From Allofrancisella inopinata (GTDB taxonomy: Bacteria; Pseudomonadota; Gammaproteobacteria; Francisellales; Francisellaceae), in NCBI RefSeq assembly GCF_012222965.1, contig NZ_CP038241.1, forward strand, positions 620,001 to 684,000: a DNA stretch of 64,000 bases, read 5' to 3'. This document shows, one piece after another, positions 57,898 to 64,000 of this stretch. How positions within the stretch are numbered: position 1 is the stretch's first letter; each line of letters opens with the position of its first letter. A program made the position numbers and the translations under genes. The notes under the pieces were generated by a model. It saw nothing but the letters and a program-made list of their open reading frames with translations. It did not search any database and was not told the DNA's origin.

Positions 57898-59106
57898 TTG
57901 GACTTTTGGCTGATTATAGGAGTTTTTCTTGTTCTAAGTATTTATCTAATAGTAGAAAATATTATCCATAATATAAGTATTAGGAGTATCCCGATACGTA
58001 TTCATGTAAATGGTACTAGAGGTAAGTCAAGTGTTGCTAGATTAATAGCAGCTGGTGTGCGTGCTGGAGGCCATAGGACTGTTGCAAAAACTACAGGAAC
58101 TTTAGCTAGGTACATAGATGTTGATGGTTCAGAAACTCCAGTTTTTAGAATAGGTTTTAGTAATATAGCTGAGCAAGTAAAAATAATGTTTAAAGCAAAA
58201 AGAGCTAAAGCTGATGCTATAGTTATAGAATGTATGGCACTCCAACCATTATTACAATCTTTATGCGAGCTAAAATTAGTTAAAGCTACACATGGCGTAC
58301 TTACTAATGCTAGACCTGATCATTTAGATGTGATGGGTCCAACAGAAAGAGATGTTGCAAAAGCTTTAGCTGGGGCAGTTCCTGTAAAAGCAAAATACTT
58401 TACAGCTGAAGATGTGCATGTTGATTTTTTCAAATATGCATGTAAAGATAGGGGAAGTGAACTTATAGTTGCTACTGCTACTGATGCTGAGAAAATAACA
58501 GATGAAGAAATTAATAAATTTGTATACTCTGAGTTTAAAATTAACGTAGCTTTGGCATTAAAAGTGACAGATGATTTGGGGATACCAAGAGAAGTGGCTT
58601 TAAAAGGTATGTGGGAAGCAACCCCTGATCCTGGAGCTATGACAGAGTATAATTTTGATATTAAAGGCTCTGAAATGAATTTTGCTAATGCTTTTGCTGC
58701 AAATGATCCAGTTTCAACTAAAATGCTTTGGGATAAGCTTTATAGTAAGTATGAGAGTTGTGATAAAAAAGTTTTAATTGTTAACTGCCGAGAAGATAGG
58801 GAAGATAGGTCTAAACAAATAGCAGAAGCTATACTTGATTGGCAAGTTCCGGATTTAGTTGTTCTTATTGGAACAGGTACAGAAGTTTTTACTTCTTTCT
58901 ACAAAAAGTATGCAAAATCACTTAATAAAAAGAGGTCTCAAGTTATCATTTGTGAAGACATGCAACCTCTTGAAATCCTTGAAAAAGTATACGAAACTCA
59001 AAAAGCTAATTCATACATACTTGTTGGAGTTGGTAATATTAAAGATATCGGAATGAGTTTAGTAGATTTTTGTGATAAAAGTCATAAAGAGAAGCGTGGT
59101 TTATAA
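57898..59106 (+). CDS. capB: CapB/PgsB poly-gamma-glutamate synthase-type ligase
   Basis: CapB is the ATP-dependent amide ligase of poly-gamma-glutamate systems, related to Mur ligases. The 402-aa protein has an N-terminal membrane anchor (about 3-24) and the P-loop NGTRGKSS at 38-45. NARPDHLDVMGPT near 139-151 is the second ligase motif. It starts with TTG at 57898, supported by GGGG about 6 nt upstream and by the immediate membrane helix MDFWLIIGVFLV. capC and capA follow. In Francisella tularensis this locus matters for virulence, but whether it makes a true PGA capsule is unsettled. Confidence 0.93.
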   Translation: MDFWLIIGVFLVLSIYLIVENIIHNISIRSIPIRIHVNGTRGKSSVARLIAAGVRAGGHRTVAKTTGTLARYIDVDGSETPVFRIGFSNIAEQVKIMFKAKRAKADAIVIECMALQPLLQSLCELKLVKATHGVLTNARPDHLDVMGPTERDVAKALAGAVPVKAKYFTAEDVHVDFFKYACKDRGSELIVATATDAEKITDEEINKFVYSEFKINVALALKVTDDLGIPREVALKGMWEATPDPGAMTEYNFDIKGSEMNFANAFAANDPVSTKMLWDKLYSKYESCDKKVLIVNCREDREDRSKQIAEAILDWQVPDLVVLIGTGTEVFTSFYKKYAKSLNKKRSQVIICEDMQPLEILEKVYETQKANSYILVGVGNIKDIGMSLVDFCDKSHKEKRGL

Positions 59107-59149
59107 ATACGGTTTGTTTTAAAAAATTGTACATTTAATAGGAGAAAAT

Positions 59150-59614
59150 ATGGATCCATTAACTCTCTCTATAGGGATAGGTTTGATTGTTGGGCTAGTC
59201 TTTGTGTCACTTTTAGGTTTATCTACAGGTGGTATGGTTGTGCCAGGTTATTTTGCTTTAGAAATGGGGGCACCAGATAGAGTCATATTAACTATAATTA
59301 TTTCGATAGTAATTTTTGGAATAGTTAGATTGATGTCTAAATTTATGATTATTTATGGTAGAAGAAGAATTGCTATTACAGTACTTTTATCTTTTATATT
59401 AGGGACTATATGTAATAGTATATTATCTGAGCATATGACTTCTAGTTTTTATTTCGATAATATAAAAGTTATAGGTTATATTATACCTGGTCTTATTACT
59501 TTATCTATCGATAGACAAGGCCTCATTGAAACTATTGGTTCATTATTAATAGCGTCTGTTATTATTCGTTTGTTACTGATAGTATTGATTGGCCCTCAAA
59601 TAGTAGGAATATAA
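59150..59614 (+). CDS. capC: CapC/PgsC membrane subunit
   Basis: This 154-aa polytopic membrane protein has about five helices. Motifs shared with PgsC are LSIGIGLIVGLVFVSLLGLSTGG near the N-terminus and GYIIPGLITLSIDRQG near 108. It partners CapB in the synthase complex. A ribosome site (TAGGAG) precedes the ATG. The gene lies 43 bp after capB and 3 bp before capA. Confidence 0.93.
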   Translation: MDPLTLSIGIGLIVGLVFVSLLGLSTGGMVVPGYFALEMGAPDRVILTIIISIVIFGIVRLMSKFMIIYGRRRIAITVLLSFILGTICNSILSEHMTSSFYFDNIKVIGYIIPGLITLSIDRQGLIETIGSLLIASVIIRLLLIVLIGPQIVGI

Positions 59615-59617
59615 ATA

Positions 59618-60823
59618 ATGAAAAATATGTATTGGCATCGTAAATATTTGTCGCGTTATATAATATTGTTTTTAAGTGCGTTCATGATAATTTCTTTATA
59701 TATAGTAGAGAAAAACTTAGTTATCGAAACTAAAGGTTATACTCAAAAATTACAAGCAGCAGAGACCAGTAGTCAAGCTTTTAAACTTACACAAAACTTT
59801 TTTATATCTAAAGGTTACTTATGTAAAGATGTCGGTGATGTGACTTGTACTGGTTTGGTAGGTTTATCAATGACAGAAATTACTACTGATTCTGGAGATT
59901 TATATTCTAAAAGGTCTTCTGTTAATCCAAATATCGCGGCGATATTTGTTAGCTGGTTGAATGAGTTAGATCTTAAAAAAGGTGATCTTGTTGCTGTTCA
60001 AGAAACTGGATCATACCCTGCTTTAGATATTGCTATGTTATCAGCAATTAAAACTTTAGAGCTTAAACCTTTAGTTATATTTTCAGCTGGTTCTTCCCAA
60101 TATGGGGCTAATAGGCCTAATTTTACATGGTTAGATATCTATCATAATTTGGTAGAAAAGGGTATGTTTGATTATTCAATTTTAGGAGCAACATTAGGGG
60201 GCTCTAGAGATAATGGTTATGGTATGACTCCTTCAGCGATTTTAAAATTAAATGACGCAATCAAGAGAAATGGTTATGAAACTATCAATATCCCATATAA
60301 AGATGCCACGAATACTTCTGTAGAAACGCGTTTGAAAATGTATAAAGAAGCTGCTGGTGATGAAAAAATCAAAGCATATATAAATGTTGGCGGTAATATG
60401 GCGTCTATAGGACTTAAGCAAATTAAGCCGGAATCAGAAAAAGAAGATAAAGGTAATAAAGAAAAATTTGCAAACACTAAATCTAATGAACAAGAAGATA
60501 CGTTTGTTAAGTTACCTAGCTTTCCTTCTGGTGTAGTGAAAGATTTGCCTCCTGAATATAAAAATATTAATTCTGTTGCAGTAAATTTCTTAAAAGAAGG
60601 GATTCCAGTAGTTAACATTAGAGATATAAACTCATCTATTATTAAAAAGTATGGATTAGCATATAACCCAACAGGAGTTATTCCTCCAGGGCAAGGGGCA
60701 GCTTTTTCACAAAAAAATTATAACTCGACTCTAGCAATTATTTTATTGATAATAGACATAAGTTTAGTTGTTGGGATGGCTATAATTTCAAGAAAATATC
60801 TAATTTCTTATAAAACAAAGTAG
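59618..60823 (+). CDS. capA: Francisella-type CapA (poly-gamma-glutamate system protein)
   Basis: The 401-aa protein has an N-terminal membrane segment (about 14-29), a large outer domain with VAVQETGSYPALDIAMLSA near 128 and VFSAGSSQYGANRPNFTWLD near 155-175, and a C-terminal membrane helix (about 372-392). It is not the metallophosphatase-type PgsA/CapA of Bacillus. It fits the separate family that accompanies CapBC in Francisella and some other bacteria. An acidic and Lys-rich insert (about 270-300) is low-complexity. Its activity is unknown. Confidence 0.88.
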   Translation: MKNMYWHRKYLSRYIILFLSAFMIISLYIVEKNLVIETKGYTQKLQAAETSSQAFKLTQNFFISKGYLCKDVGDVTCTGLVGLSMTEITTDSGDLYSKRSSVNPNIAAIFVSWLNELDLKKGDLVAVQETGSYPALDIAMLSAIKTLELKPLVIFSAGSSQYGANRPNFTWLDIYHNLVEKGMFDYSILGATLGGSRDNGYGMTPSAILKLNDAIKRNGYETINIPYKDATNTSVETRLKMYKEAAGDEKIKAYINVGGNMASIGLKQIKPESEKEDKGNKEKFANTKSNEQEDTFVKLPSFPSGVVKDLPPEYKNINSVAVNFLKEGIPVVNIRDINSSIIKKYGLAYNPTGVIPPGQGAAFSQKNYNSTLAIILLIIDISLVVGMAIISRKYLISYKTK

Positions 60824-60836
60824 AGTTGTAATTGCT

Positions 60837-60867
60837 TTGATTATCAAATCGATTTATTATCTATAAT
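60837..60867 (+). promoter_or_regulatory. Possible sigma-70 promoter of spoT
   Basis: TTGATT (60837-60842) and TATAAT (60862-60867) flank a 19-bp spacer, longer than ideal. The -10 box is 25 bp ahead of the spoT ATG. This supports a start separate from capBCA. Confidence 0.4.
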
Positions 60868-60892
60868 ATTAATATATATTATTTATTTTATT

Positions 60893-63010
60893 ATGTTTTG
60901 TTTTTATGAACTTAATAGGCTTATCTTTAAGTATCTTCCTGACCTGGAACGTTTAAAAATAGCAGAAGCTTTTATTTTTGGGGCAGATGCTCATGAGACT
61001 CAAGTACGTAGTTCTGGAGAGCCATATTTTACTCATCCTGTTGCAGTAGCTTGTATTTTAGCAGAAGTAAGAATGGATGTTGATACTATTATAGCAGCGC
61101 TACTTCATGATGTTGTTGAAGATACAGAGCATACGCATCAGGAGATACAAGAACTTTTTGGCTCTAAGGTATCACAACTTGTTGAAGGAGTTACTAAATT
61201 AACCCAAATTAGACATAAAAATATAGCAGAACAACAGGCAGAAAATTTTCGGAAAATGCTTTTATCTGTAACAAAAGATGTCCGAGTTATATTTATTAAA
61301 TTAGCTGATAGATTGCATAATATGCGTACCTTGGCACCACTTAAGCCAGAAAAAAAAAGAAGGATTTCACAAGAAACTTTAGACGTATTTGCTCCTATCG
61401 CTCATAGGTTAGGTATTAATACTCTTAAAGAACAATTAGAGACTCTTGCTTTTCAGGGAATGTACCCTTATAGATACCATATTTTAGATGAAAAGGTTAA
61501 GAAGGTAGAAAAAAATAAAGAAAAAGTTTTTTATCAAGTTAAAGAAACTTTAATAGATAAATTAGGTGATTTGGTATCTAAAGATAGTATAAAGGCGCGT
61601 AAGAAGACAATCTATAGCATATATAACAAGATGCGTAAAAAAGGTATTTCTTTTGAAGAAATAATGGATATGTATGCTTATAAAGTAATAGTTCCTAGTC
61701 GTATTGACTGCTATGTGGCTTTAGGGAAAATTCATGAACTGTATAAGCCGATACCACAACGCTTTAAAGACTATATAGCAACCCCTAAAGCTAATGGTTA
61801 TAGATCGTTACATACTGTTGTCTTAGGACCTTATAATATACCGTTAGAAATACAGATTAAAACACTACAGATGGATCGACAAGCAGAATATGGTATAGCA
61901 GCTCATTGGAGCTATAAGATAGGTGAAAAAACTGATAAAGCTATACAAAGGTGGCTTAAGAAGATATCAGATATTAACGTTTATACAGCTAGCTCTGTAG
62001 AATTTTTAGAAAATGTTAAGACGGATATGTTTAATAATGATGTTTTTGTTTTCACTCCACAAGGAGAAATAGTTGAATTACCCCAGAATTCTACATGTAT
62101 AGATTTTGCTTATTACATCCATACAGATGTAGGTAATAAATGTATAGCTGCGAGAGTTAATAGAAAAGTAGTATCTCTTAATTACCGTTTAAAACAAGGA
62201 GATAACATAGAAATTGTAACTTCAGCAGTAGCTGACCCTAATCCCGCTTGGTTGGATTTTGTTGAAACTGGTAGAGCTAAATCAGCAATTAAAGATTTTC
62301 TAAAACAGCAATATAAGAATGTTAATTACATTACAGGTAAGGAGCTTGTTGAAAGCAAATTACAAGAACATAATATTGACATTAAAAGTATTCCTAATGG
62401 GATTATTAATGGAGCTTTATTTAATTATGAGGGTATAGAAACTGTAAATAGATTTTACCTAGATACTGGCTTAGGGTTAATAGATCCTACTAATTTTATT
62501 GAGTTTATAGCTAAGTACGTAGATGATATTCAACATTCGTATAGTAAATCCTCAGCATCAAAAGTGCAAATCAGATATGGAGATGACCAGCGTATAGCTG
62601 AGTGTTGTTTGCCTCTGCCTGGTGATGAAATAAAAGCAATAATAGCACAAGATAATATAGAGGTTCATAGAAGTAGCTGTAATGAGTTATATAGCATATT
62701 AAAAATGCAAGATACTAAACAGATACAAGCAGAATGGTCTGTAAATAATGATGATGAGCCTAGTTTTAGAGCTAGGATTGCTGTAACCTTAAAAAATATT
62801 CCTGGAGCAGTTGCTAAACTTACTACGACTTTAGCCAGAGAAGGCATAGATATTCGTAGCCTTGACATGATGTCAATCGATAATAAACAAGCTAAGCTTT
62901 CAGCTATAGTAATAGTGCGTAATAGAAGAGAGCTCTATTTATTATTACGATTAATTAGAAAATCAGATGTGACAATAAATGTAGAGAGAATTTTAAATAA
63001 ACCTACTTAA
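60893..63010 (+). CDS. spoT: Bifunctional (p)ppGpp synthase/hydrolase SpoT
   Basis: SpoT both makes and degrades the alarmone ppGpp. The 705-aa protein has an intact hydrolase HD motif (H72-D73 followed by ED at 76-77), the synthetase domain with R-F-K-D at 290-293 (the RxKD loop of bifunctional enzymes, unlike the ExDD of RelA), the TGS domain (about 380-445) and a C-terminal ACT domain (about 628-700). Its likely target includes capBCA-linked virulence control in Francisella, but no such link is visible here. It overlaps recR by 4 bp at the 3' end, tail to tail. Confidence 0.96.
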   Translation: MFCFYELNRLIFKYLPDLERLKIAEAFIFGADAHETQVRSSGEPYFTHPVAVACILAEVRMDVDTIIAALLHDVVEDTEHTHQEIQELFGSKVSQLVEGVTKLTQIRHKNIAEQQAENFRKMLLSVTKDVRVIFIKLADRLHNMRTLAPLKPEKKRRISQETLDVFAPIAHRLGINTLKEQLETLAFQGMYPYRYHILDEKVKKVEKNKEKVFYQVKETLIDKLGDLVSKDSIKARKKTIYSIYNKMRKKGISFEEIMDMYAYKVIVPSRIDCYVALGKIHELYKPIPQRFKDYIATPKANGYRSLHTVVLGPYNIPLEIQIKTLQMDRQAEYGIAAHWSYKIGEKTDKAIQRWLKKISDINVYTASSVEFLENVKTDMFNNDVFVFTPQGEIVELPQNSTCIDFAYYIHTDVGNKCIAARVNRKVVSLNYRLKQGDNIEIVTSAVADPNPAWLDFVETGRAKSAIKDFLKQQYKNVNYITGKELVESKLQEHNIDIKSIPNGIINGALFNYEGIETVNRFYLDTGLGLIDPTNFIEFIAKYVDDIQHSYSKSSASKVQIRYGDDQRIAECCLPLPGDEIKAIIAQDNIEVHRSSCNELYSILKMQDTKQIQAEWSVNNDDEPSFRARIAVTLKNIPGAVAKLTTTLAREGIDIRSLDMMSIDNKQAKLSAIVIVRNRRELYLLLRLIRKSDVTINVERILNKPT

Positions 63011-63609
63011 ATGTTTGTCCTAGAATTAAAAGCATGTAATAGAGTTTGTTGGTCTAAGTATTCAAGCTCACCACCAAATGGCACCCCAAATCCAATTCTA
63101 GAAATTATTATATTTTTACCTATAATCTGTGATATGAAATGAGCGGTAGTTTCCCCCTCAACTGTAGGGCTAATTGCTAATATAATTTCATTTATATTTC
63201 TTGATGCTATAATCTTTTCTAATAAATCTAGTTTTAACTCTTTAGGTCCTATACCATCTAGGGGAGATATTCTTCCATTTAAGATAAAATATTTTCCTTT
63301 AAAAGTATTAGCATCTTCTATGGCAACGAGATCTAGCAAGTTTTCTACTATACATAGTTTAGAGTCATCACGTTTAGAGTCGCTACATATTTCACATATT
63401 TCATTTTCAGTTAGAGCTTGACAGTATTTACAGTTAGTAATACTTTGAGTAGCCTCTATAAGAGATTTAGCTATGTCAATAGCTGTTTCAGGCGATTTAC
63501 TTAATAAATATAAAGTTAGTCTTTGTGAAGATTTTTTACCAATAGTAGGAAGCTTTCTTAAAGACTCAATAACAGCTGTAATTTTTGGAGAGAATATTTT
63601 ATTGTTCAT
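63007..63609 (-). CDS. recR: Recombination mediator protein RecR
   Basis: RecR works with RecF and RecO to load RecA at gaps. The 200-aa protein has the helix-hairpin-helix start LRKLPTIGKKSSQRL, a C4 zinc finger (CKYCQALTENEICEIC) near 58-73, and a Toprim domain with ILAISPTVEGETTA near 142. It is a normal length. It follows the YbaB gene by 18 bp, the usual arrangement with dnaX-ybaB-recR. Confidence 0.97.
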   Translation of the reverse strand: MNNKIFSPKITAVIESLRKLPTIGKKSSQRLTLYLLSKSPETAIDIAKSLIEATQSITNCKYCQALTENEICEICSDSKRDDSKLCIVENLLDLVAIEDANTFKGKYFILNGRISPLDGIGPKELKLDLLEKIIASRNINEIILAISPTVEGETTAHFISQIIGKNIIISRIGFGVPFGGELEYLDQQTLLHAFNSRTNI

Positions 63610-63627
63610 TTTGTTTAAAATTTTTTA

Positions 63628-63957
63628 TTAAAATGGAAATTTCATTCCATCAGGTAGGTTTATTCCAGCATCTTGAGCCATTCTCTGTAGATCGGTAGAA
63701 GAATTTACCTCAACTTTCTTAACAGCACTATTTACAGCGGCAGCTATTAGATCTTCTAGCATTTCTTTATCTTCATTTAAAAGACTTTGATCTATATTTA
63801 CAGATTTAACGTCATGTTTACCAGTCATAATTACTTTTACTAATCCAGCTCCTGCTTCTCCTATTACTTCTATATTTTCACGTTCTTGTTGAGCTTTTTT
63901 CATTTGCTCCTGCATTTTTTGTGCTTGTTGCATTAATTTAGACATATCAAAATTCAT
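63628..63957 (-). CDS. YbaB/EbfC family nucleoid-associated protein
   Basis: The 109-aa protein starts FDMSKLMQQAQKMQEQMKKAQ and has the central GAGLVKVIMTGKHDVKSV and DLIAAAVNSAVKKVE blocks of the family. YbaB/EbfC dimers bind DNA as small tweezers. The Gln- and Lys-rich N-terminal helix is typical. It is upstream of recR on the same strand, with a ribosome site (AAGGA) just before the ATG. Confidence 0.95.
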   Translation of the reverse strand: MNFDMSKLMQQAQKMQEQMKKAQQERENIEVIGEAGAGLVKVIMTGKHDVKSVNIDQSLLNEDKEMLEDLIAAAVNSAVKKVEVNSSTDLQRMAQDAGINLPDGMKFPF

Positions 63958-63979
63958 TTTTAAATCCTTAAATAGTTAC

Positions 63980-64000
63980 TTAACATAAAACTTCTTTAAC
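63980..64000 (-). CDS. Possible 3' end of an upstream gene (dnaX by synteny)
   Basis: Read leftward from the window edge, one frame gives VKEVLC followed by TAA at 63980-63982, 22 bp before the YbaB start. dnaX normally precedes ybaB-recR, so this may be its last codons. Six codons are too few to identify a gene. Confidence 0.2.
   Translation of the reverse strand, partial: VKEVLC

Overview
This is a low-GC, densely coded bacterial chromosome segment. It best fits a Francisella-type gammaproteobacterium (Francisellaceae). That assignment is inferred from gene content and order, not from a database match. The supporting signs are a capB-capC-capA poly-gamma-glutamate-type locus, a cphA plus second Mur-ligase pair, a pilB-pilC pair, a MetI-MetQ fusion, a single bifunctional SpoT, and very AT-rich spacers.

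Layout. 0.0-3.4 kb: a truncated unknown gene, then the type IV pilus genes pilC and pilB (minus strand). 3.7-5.2 kb: a glycerophosphodiesterase converging on a CinA-like protein. 5.4-9.9 kb: cyanophycin synthetase cphA and a shorter paralogue without the ATP-grasp domain. 9.9-16.8 kb (minus strand): ispF, a tandem rhodanese, a 590-aa phosphatase of possible effector type, metIQ-metN and plsY. 16.9-24.9 kb: tgt and yajC-secD-secF, separated by about 3.5 kb of accessory DNA. That accessory DNA holds a C39/AvrRpt2-like cysteine protease, an unknown 518-aa protein and a degenerate second copy of the tgt 3' end. 25-32.7 kb: rpoH, aroA, a YafS-like protein, rnhA, ansA, a beta-carbonic anhydrase, a DXD glycosyltransferase and a small membrane protein. 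32.8-38.8 kb: the proteostasis run tig-clpP-clpX-lon-hupB. 39.2-46.7 kb: ppiD-like, miaA, hfq, hflX, hflK, hflC, a low-molecular-weight phosphatase and engB. 46.8-54.3 kb: housekeeping and small-molecule genes (queuosine-precursor-type transporter, gloA, LOG, fabI, kdsD, rpe, HAD, PfkB). 54.5-56.2 kb: cyanophycinase and isoaspartyl peptidase. 56.3-56.7 kb: five tRNA genes. 56.8-64.0 kb: a DMT transporter, capBCA, spoT, recR and a YbaB-family gene.

How it fits together. The window encodes a whole predicted cyanophycin cycle: synthesis at 5.4-9.9 kb, and depolymerisation plus dipeptide cleavage at 54.5-56.2 kb. It also carries a second Mur-ligase-based polymer system, capBCA. rpoH, clpPX, lon, tig, ppiD and hflKC form a heavy protein-quality-control content. 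Three genes (590-aa phosphatase, cysteine protease, DXD glycosyltransferase) have enzyme folds often used by host-targeted effectors, but no secretion signal can be shown here.

Repeats. No transposase is present. There are, however, five short non-coding elements with terminal inverted repeats flanked by TAA direct repeats, in two families of 143 bp and 162-166 bp. One sits in the rpe 3' end and supplies its stop codon. One sits at the engB stop codon and is a mosaic of both families.
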